Assembly (NCBI RefSeq): GCF_019266065.1
Contig: NZ_LPNR01000103.1
Coordinates: 1-64,000, forward strand
Source: Nocardia sp. MH4
GTDB lineage: Bacteria > Actinomycetota > Actinomycetes > Mycobacteriales > Mycobacteriaceae
DNA: 64,000 nucleotides
Reading direction: 5' to 3'
The first letter of the stretch is position 1. Each line of letters starts with the position of its first letter. Shown here piece after piece: positions 1 through 8,007 of this stretch. A program made the position numbers and the translations under genes. The notes below the pieces were generated by a model. That model did not search any database, was not told the origin of the DNA, and saw only the letters and a program-made list of their open reading frames with translations.

Positions 1-111
1 TCAACTCGTCCGGATATTTCTTCGGTGCTGCCACTGATCGACTCCTTCCGGTCCTATCGGACCACGGGTTGGAGCTCTCCGTGAAAACGGGGGAACCTCA
101 CATTGTGTTCC

Positions 112-273
112 GCGATTGAACGGGGCGAGGTGCGGCCAGATATCGACATGGATTTCGTCCTCGATGCGTTGGCCGCACCGCTCTACTACCGCGTGCTGTT
201 CGGTCACCGGCCCCTCAGTGACCAGGTGGCCGAACAGTCCGTCGACAGCGTGCTGGCCTCGATCCGCTGCTGA
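112..273 (+). pseudogene. TetR-family regulator, C-terminal remnant
   Basis: The reading frame from the codons for AIERGEV to the TGA at 271-273 encodes about 53 residues that resemble the C-terminal ligand domain of actinobacterial TetR regulators, including a PLYYRVLFG segment and a final run of small residues before the stop. No helix-turn-helix and no credible start precede it. The upstream 110 bp read into low-quality sequence, so the DNA-binding half has been lost. I see a 3' gene fragment; the family call is inference from the tail only. Confidence 0.5.
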
Positions 274-413
274 GCACCTAGTGGGCGTGGCGGAGCTTGC
301 CTGGCGGACCGTTCTCATGGCACCTACGAAGCTTGCCGTGAGTACGACGGTGTCGTGGCGAGGAAGGGCGCCGAGACTTCGGCCGAGGACCGGCCGCGGC
401 GGTTGTGCCATGA

Positions 414-1216
414 TCACCGGTCCGGCCGGGGCCCGGGGATGTCATTGCTCCCGGTGCCGACGGGGTGGGCCGGATGCAGGACGTAGCCGGCGTATCGGTA
501 GTCGGCTCCGTATTCGCGGCGCAGGGCGATCTCTTCTCGCTGGGTGGAGATGGCCTCGGCCATGCCCGGTCGGGTCGGGTCGGCGGTGTCGAGGCGTTCG
601 CTCAGCAGCGTGTAGTACTCGTCCCACCAGTCGCTTTCGGGTAGCGGATAGTGGGCGCTCACCCGATACCCGGCGGACTGTGCCGCGGCCCTGTTTTCCT
701 CGGTTGTTCGCAGCGGGTAAGAGCCCGCCCAGAAGGTTTTCGTCGGTGGCGCTGGAGTGGCGGTCGACCACTCGATCTCGGTAACGACCAGAACCCCGTT
801 GGGGGCCAGTAGCCGACGCCATGCCTGCAGGGCAGTGCCGAAACCGATGTTGTAGACCGCGCCTTCTGCCCAGATGATGTCGAAGCTGTGGTCGGGGAAC
901 GGGAGCCGGTCCATCGAGCAGTTGACGGTTGAGATTCGTTCGCTCAGGTCTTGCTCGGCCGCGGTGCCTGCGAGCTCGTCGAGAAACGGCTGATGCAGAT
1001 CCACGGCGACAACATGCGCATCGGCTTCGGCGGCGAGTAGCAGCGCGGCCCGCCCTGGCCCGCAACCAACGTCGAGCACCCGCGGGCGGGGCCGGCCGTG
1101 GTTTGCCAGCGAAGCAGGTGGCGGGTGGTCTCGTCGGATCCGGGACCTTGCCGGGGCAGGTTGTGGTGCAGCGCGAAAATGGCGTCGATGACGGGTTGGG
1201 ATGGGGGATGTGTCAT
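414..1216 (-). pseudogene. Class I SAM-dependent methyltransferase, frameshifted
   Basis: The C-terminal part carries the SAM-binding glycine motif VLDVGCGPGRA, an acidic VAVDLH strand end and a typical LLAPNGVLVVTE strand, so the product is a Rossmann-fold small-molecule methyltransferase. The N-terminus typical of this family (MTHPPSQPVIDAIFALHH) starts at the ATG at 1216 but lies in a different frame. The two parts meet around 1080-1100 in a C/G-rich stretch just before the SAM motif. One single-base indel would restore a protein of about 267 residues. Either the gene is a recent pseudogene or the base is a sequencing error; both halves otherwise look intact. Confidence 0.7.
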
Positions 1217-1325
1217 GCGGGAATCTCTCGGAGGCAGGGGACGCGCCCTGGGCTGGCGGCTGCCCGTACGTCTGCAGGCCAACCCAGGGCAACGAGATGG
1301 GCGGAGCGGAGTGTCTCTGCTCGGG

Positions 1326-1838
1326 TTAGATGCCGAAGGGTGCTGCGTAGCGGACGGTGCCGCTGGGCAGCTGTTCGGAGTCGAAGCCCAGTGCCATCAA
1401 TGCCTCGTCGGGGACATCGATACTGATCCGGATGCCGTACTCCGAGGCGCGGGTGAACCCGAACCGCGGGTAGTAGGTCGGATGCCCGAGAACGACCACG
1501 AAGTGCTCGCCCGCCTGCTCAGCGGCCTCGAGCGCGGCACGGATCGCGGCGGATCCTGCCCCGGTCTTCTGGTATTCGGGCAGAACAGCGCACGGTCCCA
1601 GGCATAGCGCCGGGGTGTCATCGACGTGACAGCGCGTCAGCAGTGCGTAGCCGACGGGCTGGCCGTCGGGGCTTGCGCTGAGGATGGAAAGGCCGTCGAT
1701 CCACGCCGGGTCGGAGCGCAGAGCGTCGACGAGGTCGGCCTCCTCGGCGGTGTCGAACGCGGCGAGGTTGATCTCGCGGATCACGGGGATATCGCCGTCG
1801 GTCTCGGCGCGAGTGATCCAGTTGGTGTGGGTGCGCAA
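1326..1838 (-). CDS. GNAT-family N-acetyltransferase
   Basis: About 170 residues with the GNAT fold. The acceptor-side N-terminus reads ITRAETDGDIPVIREIN. The acetyl-CoA loop region is LGPCAVLPEYQKTGAGSAA, where QKTGAG fits the Q/RxxGxG/A pyrophosphate-binding motif, and it is followed by the VVVLGHPTYYPRFGF segment typical of the YhbS-like subgroup. It should transfer an acetyl group to a small amine or protein N-terminus in the cytoplasm; the substrate is unknown. The chosen start is a TTG at 1838 because GGAG lies about nine bases upstream. The longer reading frame to 1958 has no homology-like sequence before this point. It is monocistronic as far as can be seen. Confidence 0.8.
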   Translation of the reverse strand: MRTHTNWITRAETDGDIPVIREINLAAFDTAEEADLVDALRSDPAWIDGLSILSASPDGQPVGYALLTRCHVDDTPALCLGPCAVLPEYQKTGAGSAAIRAALEAAEQAGEHFVVVLGHPTYYPRFGFTRASEYGIRISIDVPDEALMALGFDSEQLPSGTVRYAAPFGI

Positions 1839-1966
1839 AACAGTTTTCTCCGTTTCGGGGGGTGAGTTACTCGACGAGCAGTGCTGCAGATCTGCGGGCT
1901 GAAGTGCCAGCCGCGGCCAGACGGCGCAGCCGGGCGGTCCCCGGATGCGTGCTGCCACAATCGGCG

Positions 1967-3049
1967 TCAGCGTTCGCGCTGGCGGTCGCGGAATCGATAG
2001 GTCGCGCGCAGATCCCGCGTGATCGCCTTCTTGGTTCTAGTGCGCTTGCTCGACTCGCGGGCGCTGCCGCGGGCCGCGGCCCGTTCGCTTTCGCGTAGCA
2101 GCTTGCGGTACCGGTCGAGCCTGTCCACATCCAACATGCCGGCGACTACGGCTTCTTGTACGGCGCAGCTTGGTTCACTGCGATGTTCGCAATCGCCGAA
2201 GGCACAGTCGCGGGCGTAGGCCTCGATTTCGGCGAAGACCCGCTCCACGCCGTCCGTGGCATCCTGCAAACCGATACCCCGCAGGCCCGGAGTGTCGATG
2301 AGCACCCCGCCGCCGGGTAACGGCAGCAACTCGCGATGCACGGTGGTGTGCCGGCCTTTGCCGTCGCCAGCCCGAACTGCGTTGGTGCCCATGTGTTCTC
2401 GACCGAGCAGGGCGTTTGCCAGGGTGGACTTTCCCGCACCCGAGGGGCCGAGCAGGACCGTGGTCCCCGTGACCGCCTCCGACAGTAGGGCCAGACCCGT
2501 ACCTGTCGTGGCGCTGGTGGTGACGATGTCCACGCCGGGTGCCAGCGAGGTGAGAGCGAGCAAGGCTGCGTCGGGCTCGTTGGTGCGGTCGGCTTTGGTG
2601 AGAACGACGACCGGTTGCGCGCCGCTGTCCCAGGCCAGCGCCAGTAGCCGCTCGACCCGCCCCGCGTTCAGCGGTACTGCGAGCGAGACAGCGATGGCGA
2701 CGGTGTCGACGTTGGCCGCCAAGACCTGCTGGTGGGATGTTCGATCCGCCGAGGCCCGGGTGATCGCGCTGCGCCGCGGCAGCAGTGCCACCAGTTCCGG
2801 CTCCGGCTCCATGCGCAGCGCCGCCCAGTCGCCTGTGCACACGGCGTGGGCGGGGTCGAGGGAGGTCACGGCCGTGCTGACCGCGCGGACGGGACCCGAT
2901 GCGGTCAATGTGTCACAGCGGCCGCGGTCGACCCGCACGATGCGAGCCGGAACCAGACCATCGACGGCATGGGCTGCGAACAGCGCGGCGAACGAGTCGT
3001 CCCAACCGAGCGCGGATAAATCGAATGAGGACAGAGAAGAGGAATACAT
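1967..3049 (-). CDS. rsgA: Ribosome small-subunit-dependent GTPase RsgA
   Basis: A 360-residue circularly permuted GTPase that checks 30S maturation. The G motifs come in the permuted order expected of RsgA/YjeQ: TKAD (G4) at residues 151-154, GPSGAGKS (G1) at 201-208, the HTT G2 threonines near 234-236 and DTPG (G3) at 252-255. An N-terminal OB-fold-like region precedes them. A C-terminal zinc site is seen as C282, C287, H289 and C295, followed by a basic tail rich in R and K. The ATG at 3049 is preceded by AAGG and excludes a 22-codon upstream extension. A short leader frame lies upstream. Many actinobacteria carry this long RsgA form outside housekeeping loci; none of the neighbours is a ribosome gene. 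Confidence 0.93.
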   Translation of the reverse strand: MYSSSLSSFDLSALGWDDSFAALFAAHAVDGLVPARIVRVDRGRCDTLTASGPVRAVSTAVTSLDPAHAVCTGDWAALRMEPEPELVALLPRRSAITRASADRTSHQQVLAANVDTVAIAVSLAVPLNAGRVERLLALAWDSGAQPVVVLTKADRTNEPDAALLALTSLAPGVDIVTTSATTGTGLALLSEAVTGTTVLLGPSGAGKSTLANALLGREHMGTNAVRAGDGKGRHTTVHRELLPLPGGGVLIDTPGLRGIGLQDATDGVERVFAEIEAYARDCAFGDCEHRSEPSCAVQEAVVAGMLDVDRLDRYRKLLRESERAAARGSARESSKRTRTKKAITRDLRATYRFRDRQRER

Positions 3050-3143
3050 AGTGAGACCCTTGGAAAAAGGGAGCTCCGGCTCGAACGCCGAATCCATCGC
3101 GGCTACGAGCCGCACGGCTCGCGCTATCAGCGATGGAAATCGG

Positions 3144-3212
3144 TCAGACCGGAACCCGGGACGTGAGGATGGTCCGGGCGCTGCACAGGGCAGCGGTCAT
3201 CACCGCGATCAT
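3144..3212 (-). CDS. Possible 22-residue leader peptide upstream of rsgA
   Basis: An ATG at 3212 stands six bases after a near-perfect GGAGGTG ribosome site and opens a 22-codon frame (MIAVMTAALCSARTILTSR, then VPV). It ends about 95 bp before the rsgA start. The very strong ribosome site, short length and position suggest a translated leader, perhaps attenuating rsgA. The composition shows one cysteine and several alanines and threonines but no obvious stalling run. Evidence is the ribosome site and spacing only. Confidence 0.33.
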   Translation of the reverse strand: MIAVMTAALCSARTILTSRVPV

Positions 3213-3519
3213 CAACTCACCTCCCAATCTCTCGCACCACGTCGAACTCGGACGCATCACACTAACATCAGACCGGCAATACACGCAATTGATTGTGCGA
3301 CCATTCTCCTCCACGCCACCCAATCGAGCAGCCGGCGATTGCAGGAGCGTATTCACGTGCCAGAACTGGGCTAAATCCTTGCTGCAGCGAGGATTTGCGG
3401 CAGCCGGGGCATTGCCCCGGTGAAGCTGCGACTCGGCTGGCGCCGGTGATGCCAAGACCGCGAAGTCGGTTTCGGGCTGCACGTGCGTGCTTCACGTGGC
3501 ACGCACCGGCGAGAATCGG
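3213..3519. other. Intergenic region without a recognisable gene
   Basis: This stretch lies between the rsgA leader and the SoxR remnant. Open frames here lack codon bias and family motifs. The part next to the leader (about 3240-3310) is relatively AT-rich and is the likely location of the rsgA promoter, but no convincing -35/-10 pair could be fixed. Confidence 0.4.
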
Positions 3520-3768
3520 CTACTCGCCTGGCGTTTCGGGGTGTAACAGATGCTGCGGGCCTGGGCCGCTCTCGGCGAGACCGTCACTCGGGTCCAGGAC
3601 GTAGCAGCGGCGCAGTGACAGGCAGCCGCAGCCGATGCAGTCGGTGAGTTCGCGTTGCACCTGCTCGATTTCGCGGCGGCGCGATTCGCGGTGGTCGTGC
3701 CCCCGCCTGGAGATGCGATTCCAGTCGCGCTTGCTGGGCATGTGGTCCTCGGGCAGGCTCTCGAACAC
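3520..3768 (-). pseudogene. SoxR redox regulator, C-terminal remnant
   Basis: The frame encodes ESLPEDHMPSKRDWNRISRR, a short coiled-coil helix, then TDCIGCGCLSLRRC and a DGLAESGPGP tail. The C-x2-C-x-C-x5-C spacing is the [2Fe-2S] cluster site of SoxR, and the surrounding residues match the end of actinobacterial SoxR proteins. The MerR-type winged helix and most of the dimerisation helix (about 75 residues) are absent, so the fragment cannot bind DNA in the known way. A GTG at 3768 could start translation, but there is no good ribosome site. The sequence immediately upstream belongs to other gene fragments, so this is a recombination remnant. Confidence 0.75.
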
Positions 3769-4599
3769 CTATGCGGTGAGCGCGGCGATCGCCGGCACGC
3801 TGATCCGGATCGGCGAGGACTCGATGGTCGATTCGGCGCGCTGGATGGCCCTGGGCATCGCGGTACTCACCGCGGTGGGCGTGGCGACCGCCGTCGTGGC
3901 GACGCGAAAGCGAAGTTGACCGGGCCAGTCCCGTCGTGTCGTCAGAGGCTTGGAGCTGCGTTGGTTGAAGACCGTCGCGGCGACGGTGACACCGAGCCCG
4001 ATCATGGTGAGCCCACCGATCCCACCGACCACCGAAAGCCTGTGCGGTGAGCGCACGAACCAGTCCCGGGCAGTGGCCGCGAGCAGCCCCCACACCATGT
4101 CAGAGGCAACAGCAATGATACCGAAGACCAAGCCCAACAGCAGCATCTGCACCGCGACTTGACCCTGACCGCGGTCGACGAACTGCGGCGACACGGCGGC
4201 GAAGAACACGATGGTCTTGGGATTGGTCACGCCGACCGCGAACCCTTCCCGAAACGTCCGCAGACCACCCTGCGCGCCACCGATTCCGGTGACCGCCGCG
4301 TGCAGCGACTTACGCTCCCGCCATGCCTTGACGCCGAGAAACACCAGGTAAGCGGCGCCCGCCAGCTGGAGCGCCGTGAAGATGAGAACCGAGCGCTCCA
4401 CGACCGTCCCGACCCCGAATGCCACAACCAGCACACAGGCGCCGAGCGTGTTCCCCGCAACCGTGGTCAACGCGCCGCGGCGTCCATGCGCCAGTGCCCG
4501 CCCGACCATGAATAGCACGCAGGGACCGGGAATCACGATCAGCAAGAACGACATGGCCGTGAAGGCGAGTAAATGGTCAGCAGACACCATGAAGCTCAT
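3769..4599 (-). CDS. LysE/RhtB-family amino-acid exporter with abnormal C-terminus
   Basis: The first ~217 residues form a typical LysE-family exporter. It has an N-terminal helix with the conserved PGPCVLFMVGRALAHGRRGA signature, an AAYLVFLGVKAWR segment, the FREGFAVGVTNPKTIVFFAA motif and final helices ending in GLTMIGLGVTVAAT. These proteins are usually about 205-215 residues. Here the frame runs on for a further ~58 residues that lie antisense to the neighbouring membrane-protein remnant and look non-native. The stop at 3769-3771 touches the SoxR fragment, so the 3' end was probably replaced by recombination. Export of amino acids or small metabolites is the expected role if it is active. 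The ATG at 4599 or 4590 could start translation. Confidence 0.85.
   Translation of the reverse strand: MSFMVSADHLLAFTAMSFLLIVIPGPCVLFMVGRALAHGRRGALTTVAGNTLGACVLVVAFGVGTVVERSVLIFTALQLAGAAYLVFLGVKAWRERKSLHAAVTGIGGAQGGLRTFREGFAVGVTNPKTIVFFAAVSPQFVDRGQGQVAVQMLLLGLVFGIIAVASDMVWGLLAATARDWFVRSPHRLSVVGGIGGLTMIGLGVTVAATVFNQRSSKPLTTRRDWPGQLRFRVATTAVATPTAVSTAMPRAIQRAESTIESSPIRISVPAIAALTA
3770..3919 (+). pseudogene. Membrane-protein C-terminal remnant (possibly MFS)
   Basis: Immediately next to the SoxR remnant, and on the opposite strand, a frame reads YAVSAAIAGTLIRIGEDSM and then a hydrophobic helix ALGIAVLTAVGVATAVV ending in a basic TRKRS tail and a TGA at 3917-3919. This has the look of the last transmembrane helix and cytoplasmic tail of a transporter. 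No start or earlier helices exist. The tight abutment of two C-terminal fragments in opposite orientation marks a deletion junction at about 3769. Confidence 0.35.
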
Positions 4600-4850
4600 G
4601 TATGGACGGGAGAGCCCGCCTTTCCAGCCGTCTCCCCGTCAAGGCCCTGGCCGCCGACGGCCGGGATCAAAGAGTTGCGTCGACTGGCGTCATGTGCCGT
4701 CTCTGTGTGCGTATCGGCACCGTGACGGCCAGGATGACCGACTCGATCGGCGATGATGAGGCCCGTGAACGGATCGCCGCATTCGTGATAAGCGCGCCGC
4801 CGACCAAATGACGCTGCGATCCCCAGACCGACTGCATGATTGGAGAGGCC

Positions 4851-5507
4851 ATGACCGTCGAATTCCCGCATCTCGACCTGTCTGCCGACGAGGTACTGAC
4901 CACGACCAGGTCAGTGCGCAAACGGCTCGACCTGGAACGGCCGGTGCCGCTGGAGGTGATCACCGACGCTTTGGAGGTGGCGCTGCAGGCGCCGTCGGGC
5001 AGCAACATGCAGGGCTGGCATTGGATCGTGCTGACCGATCCCGAGCCCAAGAAGATCGTCGCGGAGTACTACCGCAAGTCCTACACCGCCTACGCCGCGG
5101 CGGGTGCGGCAGCACGGGCAGCGAAGCCGCCAAAGGATCTCGAGACCGCGGAGAAGGTGGCCTCGAGTGCGACGTATCTGGCGGAGGTGATGGAGCAGGT
5201 GCCGGTGCTGGTCATCGGTGCGATCCACGTGCCGGGTGGGCAGCTGCCGGAGGGTAACCAGGCCGGTCTGTGGGGCTCGCTGCTTCCCGCTGCCTGGAGC
5301 CTCGCGCTCGCGCTGCGCGAACGGGGCCTCGGATCAGCGTGGACGTCACTGCATCTGGAGTACGAACGGGAGGTTGCCGAGGCACTGGGAATTCCCGGGA
5401 GTGTCCGGCAGGGCGTGCTGTTGCCTGTCGCGTACACGAAGGGCACCGATTTCAAGCTCGCCAAACGCGCCCCGCTCGAGACCGTACTCCACGTCAACAA
5501 GTGGTAA
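4851..5507 (+). CDS. Nitroreductase-family FMN oxidoreductase
   Basis: A 218-residue flavoprotein. RSVRKRLD near the N-terminus, APSGSNMQGWHWIV (residues 48-61) and the C-terminal RQGVLLPVAYTKGTDFK segment correspond to the FMN-binding elements of the nitroreductase superfamily. The protein should be a cytoplasmic NAD(P)H-dependent homodimer reducing nitro groups, quinones or enones; the natural substrate is unknown. The start at 4851 has GGAGAGG six bases upstream. It stands alone, divergent from the LysE gene, in a region rich in decayed redox genes (SoxR). Length and motifs are complete. Confidence 0.88.
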   Translation: MTVEFPHLDLSADEVLTTTRSVRKRLDLERPVPLEVITDALEVALQAPSGSNMQGWHWIVLTDPEPKKIVAEYYRKSYTAYAAAGAAARAAKPPKDLETAEKVASSATYLAEVMEQVPVLVIGAIHVPGGQLPEGNQAGLWGSLLPAAWSLALALRERGLGSAWTSLHLEYEREVAEALGIPGSVRQGVLLPVAYTKGTDFKLAKRAPLETVLHVNKW

Positions 5508-5992
5508 TGCGTCTCGACAGGCCGATTCGCGACCGTATCGACCAGGGCTGGCGATCGAGAGGTTCTACGTACGTTTCTGCCTGCCTGTGTAGTGCGTCCC
5601 AGCTCGTCTGACGTGCCGGTGGGCTTGCGAGTAGACGGTGTAATAGCAACCCCCGCCGGGCGGCGACCGGCATGTGAGCCGGGAGCCGCCCGCGGCATTG
5701 CGTTGCACGATCTGCACTACACGGGGCCTGCAGGCGATGACCATGCTGACTGTCGACACCGATCCTTCGCGCGAGCGAACTACCCGAGCCCTTTGTGCCG
5801 CTTCCGCGGCCACGAGAACCGACCAGGTCGGCTTTCACGGAGGGAGCACATCAGTGCGATCGTGATGGTCGAGGTCGCCATGCGGCGATCCTCGGCTCGG
5901 CCATTGCATGTCCGCAATTCTTCCGGCGCACATCATGTCCCGCGTGTGGTTGCCGAATTCGCCCGCAGTTCCAGGGGTGCGAGAATTGAGCG
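5508..5992. other. Non-coding or decayed stretch, 485 bp
   Basis: No frame on either strand shows family motifs or steady codon bias. Several short open frames overlap each other in conflicting directions, which is usual for GC-rich non-coding DNA. I see no inverted repeat, IS end or RNA gene here. Confidence 0.4.
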
Positions 5993-6196
5993 ATGGATGA
6001 CTACACCACTCACAAGGAGCGCGCCGAGGCGCTGCTCGGTGGCCTTGCCGCCGGCGACGCGGTGAGCGGCGCGGAGCGGCGGAACGTGATCGCTCAGGCA
6101 CAGGCGCATGCTGCCCTCGCGCAGGCGGAAGCCCAGTGGGCGACCGCGGAGGCCATGCGCGCGCTCGGGACGTTGCTGGCGCGAAGCGCGGTCTGA
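5993..6196 (+). CDS. Small alanine-rich helical protein of unknown function
   Basis: A 67-residue protein starting MDDYTTHKERAEALLGGLA and rich in A, E and Q, predicted to be almost entirely alpha-helical with two amphipathic helices. Similar short proteins are common in actinobacteria, but I cannot assign a function. The ATG at 5993 has a weak purine-rich stretch (GAGAATTGAG) upstream. Codon bias favours G/C at third positions over its whole length, supporting a real gene. Confidence 0.55.
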   Translation: MDDYTTHKERAEALLGGLAAGDAVSGAERRNVIAQAQAHAALAQAEAQWATAEAMRALGTLLARSAV

Positions 6197-6281
6197 CCGA
6201 CGCGGGCCGCACGCCAGGCTGGCGGGCCGAGGCGGTCTCGTGCCCGTCGGGCCGGCGGTTGTTGTACGGTCGGCTGCGGGA

Positions 6282-7106
6282 TCAGCTCGTCGGCCACGCA
6301 GTTTCGTCGATCGCGAGCCACGGTGCGCCGGCGACGCGGGGCGGGGTCATATCGGCGATCGCCTTGGTGCGATGGTGAAGGTGGGATTGGTCGGTATAGC
6401 CTGCCTCGACCGCGGCATCTGCGGGCGAGCGACCTGCCGCCAGCAGGTGGGCGGCATGGTCGAAGCGGACGAGTTCGGACATCCGCTTGGGCGAGACTCC
6501 GATCCGGTTCCGGAAGTGGGACCAGAGTCGCTGGCGGGTCCAGCCGGTCTCGGTGGCGATTGTCTCGATGCGCAGCTGCCCTCTGCTCCGGACCGTCTGG
6601 TCCCAGGCGTAGACGAATTCGGGTGCTACCGCGAATTCGCCGGGCGCCCGGCTTCGAAGGAAGGCGCGTGTGAGGGCGAAACGGTCGTCCCACGACGGTG
6701 TCGAACGGAGCCGCTCGGTCAAGATGGTGGCGCTGCTGCCCCACAGTTGCGGCAACGATGTCACGGTACCGCCGATCATCTCGGTGTCTCGGAGAATCGC
6801 TGCGGCGGCGACGGGGGACAGGCGGATCTGCAAGACTTCGCCCGCCCCCGCGCTGGTCATTCGTAAGGCGCCGGCACGGAGTCCGATGACCGCGCTCCCC
6901 GCGACCGAACCTCCGGGGCTGGTGTAGGCGACTCCGTGCTCGGTGAGATCCAGCAGGATCGTGACCGAGGGATGCGGGATCATCGTGAGGTCCACGGGGC
7001 CGATGTCGTAGTAACGGAAACCCGCCATCCGGACTCCTGGAGTCGGGCGACCGGCCGGGACAGCGACCTCGACCCGGCTCCAGTCCAGTAGGCCAGTTGC
7101 GCTCAT
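6282..7106 (-). CDS. AraC-family transcriptional regulator
   Basis: A 274-residue protein. The N-terminal ~150 residues form a variable sensing domain (RYYDIGPVDLTMIPHPSV). The C-terminal ~110 residues hold the two AraC helix-turn-helices: LRIETIATETGWTRQRLWSH, and ADAAVEAGYTDQSHLHHRTK in the position of the usual GFADQSHF signature. The ATG at 7106 is the start; the frame upstream runs antisense through the neighbouring hydrolase and is not coding. It faces away from the alpha/beta hydrolase with a 78-bp intergenic gap, the usual arrangement for a regulator and its target. The inducer is unknown. Confidence 0.88.
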   Translation of the reverse strand: MSATGLLDWSRVEVAVPAGRPTPGVRMAGFRYYDIGPVDLTMIPHPSVTILLDLTEHGVAYTSPGGSVAGSAVIGLRAGALRMTSAGAGEVLQIRLSPVAAAAILRDTEMIGGTVTSLPQLWGSSATILTERLRSTPSWDDRFALTRAFLRSRAPGEFAVAPEFVYAWDQTVRSRGQLRIETIATETGWTRQRLWSHFRNRIGVSPKRMSELVRFDHAAHLLAAGRSPADAAVEAGYTDQSHLHHRTKAIADMTPPRVAGAPWLAIDETAWPTS

Positions 7107-7184
7107 GCATCCCAGGCTAGCCGGATCGGGACAACGTGACATTCGTACAAGACGGTGCGACGAGCCCGCGACGAAGCTGTCGGC

Positions 7185-8003
7185 ATGAACGAATCGAGCC
7201 CCACCCGGACACGCAATGAAACGACAGTCCACGGGTTGCACATTGTCATCGACGGAGACCCGGCGGCACCGCCCTTGTTGCTCATCCACGGTTCGGGCGC
7301 AACCGGTTCGACGTGGTCGCCGGTGGTGCCAATGCTCACCACGGCGTATCGGGTGATCACGATCGACCTTCCGGGATGCGGCCGATCGGAGCCGGCGTCC
7401 ACGTATGCCGTTCCACAGCAGGCGGATCGGACGGCGGCAGTGTTGGACGAACTCGGGTTCCGGAATCTGAAGGTGGTCGGTCACTCCAGCGGGGGATACG
7501 TCGCTACCGCCCTCGTGGAGCGTCGCCCGGACCTGGTCGGCGAGCTGGTCCTGGTCAGCACAGGGCCGAGCCTCACAGCGCTCTTGCCCGAGCCGGCGAT
7601 CATCAAGGCGCTCGCCTCGCCACCTTTCGGCCCGCTCGTGTGGGCGATTCGTACCGATTCGATGATCCGCCGCGGACTGGCAGCGACTGCGGCGGCCCCG
7701 ATCACGGTGCCCGACACAGCTGTAGCCGATCTGCGAAGGACGACCTATCGAACGTTCCGCGCGATTCTCGCCGCCAACATGGACTACATCGCCGCGGGGA
7801 CTGTGCCCGAGCGCCTCATCGCCACCCGGAAGCCCCTCCTCGTGATCTTCGGGGATTCCGACCCCCGGTGGGACCCGGCCTCGGCACACCAGTACGAGGC
7901 GGTGCCGGGTGCCGAGCTCCGATACCTTCGCGGAGTCGGGCATATGGCGATGCTCGAGGACAGCGATGCCCTCGCCCGCGCGATACTCGACTACACACTC
8001 TAG
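7185..8003 (+). CDS. Alpha/beta-fold hydrolase
   Basis: A 272-residue cytoplasmic hydrolase. The oxyanion-hole motif is LLIHGSGATGSTW (residues 33-45), the nucleophile elbow GHSSGG (Ser101), the acid is in VIFGDSDPRWD, and the catalytic histidine lies in GVGHMAM near the C-terminus. The full catalytic triad is therefore visible. The substrate class (esters, lactones or carbon-carbon bonds) cannot be told. It is divergent from the AraC regulator at 6282-7106, which probably controls it. The stop at 8001-8003 is only four bases before the left inverted repeat of an IS remnant, so the element inserted right behind the gene without damaging it. Confidence 0.9.
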   Translation: MNESSPTRTRNETTVHGLHIVIDGDPAAPPLLLIHGSGATGSTWSPVVPMLTTAYRVITIDLPGCGRSEPASTYAVPQQADRTAAVLDELGFRNLKVVGHSSGGYVATALVERRPDLVGELVLVSTGPSLTALLPEPAIIKALASPPFGPLVWAIRTDSMIRRGLAATAAAPITVPDTAVADLRRTTYRTFRAILAANMDYIAAGTVPERLIATRKPLLVIFGDSDPRWDPASAHQYEAVPGAELRYLRGVGHMAMLEDSDALARAILDYTL

Positions 8004-8007
8004 AGGA

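Noticed and set aside
1..417. Minus-strand frame of 138 codons at the left edge
   Set aside because: Antisense to the TetR tail, low-complexity composition, no motif.
4596..4871. Minus-strand frame of 91 codons upstream of LysE
   Set aside because: Covers the divergent promoters of LysE and nitroreductase; no ribosome site and no homology-like sequence.
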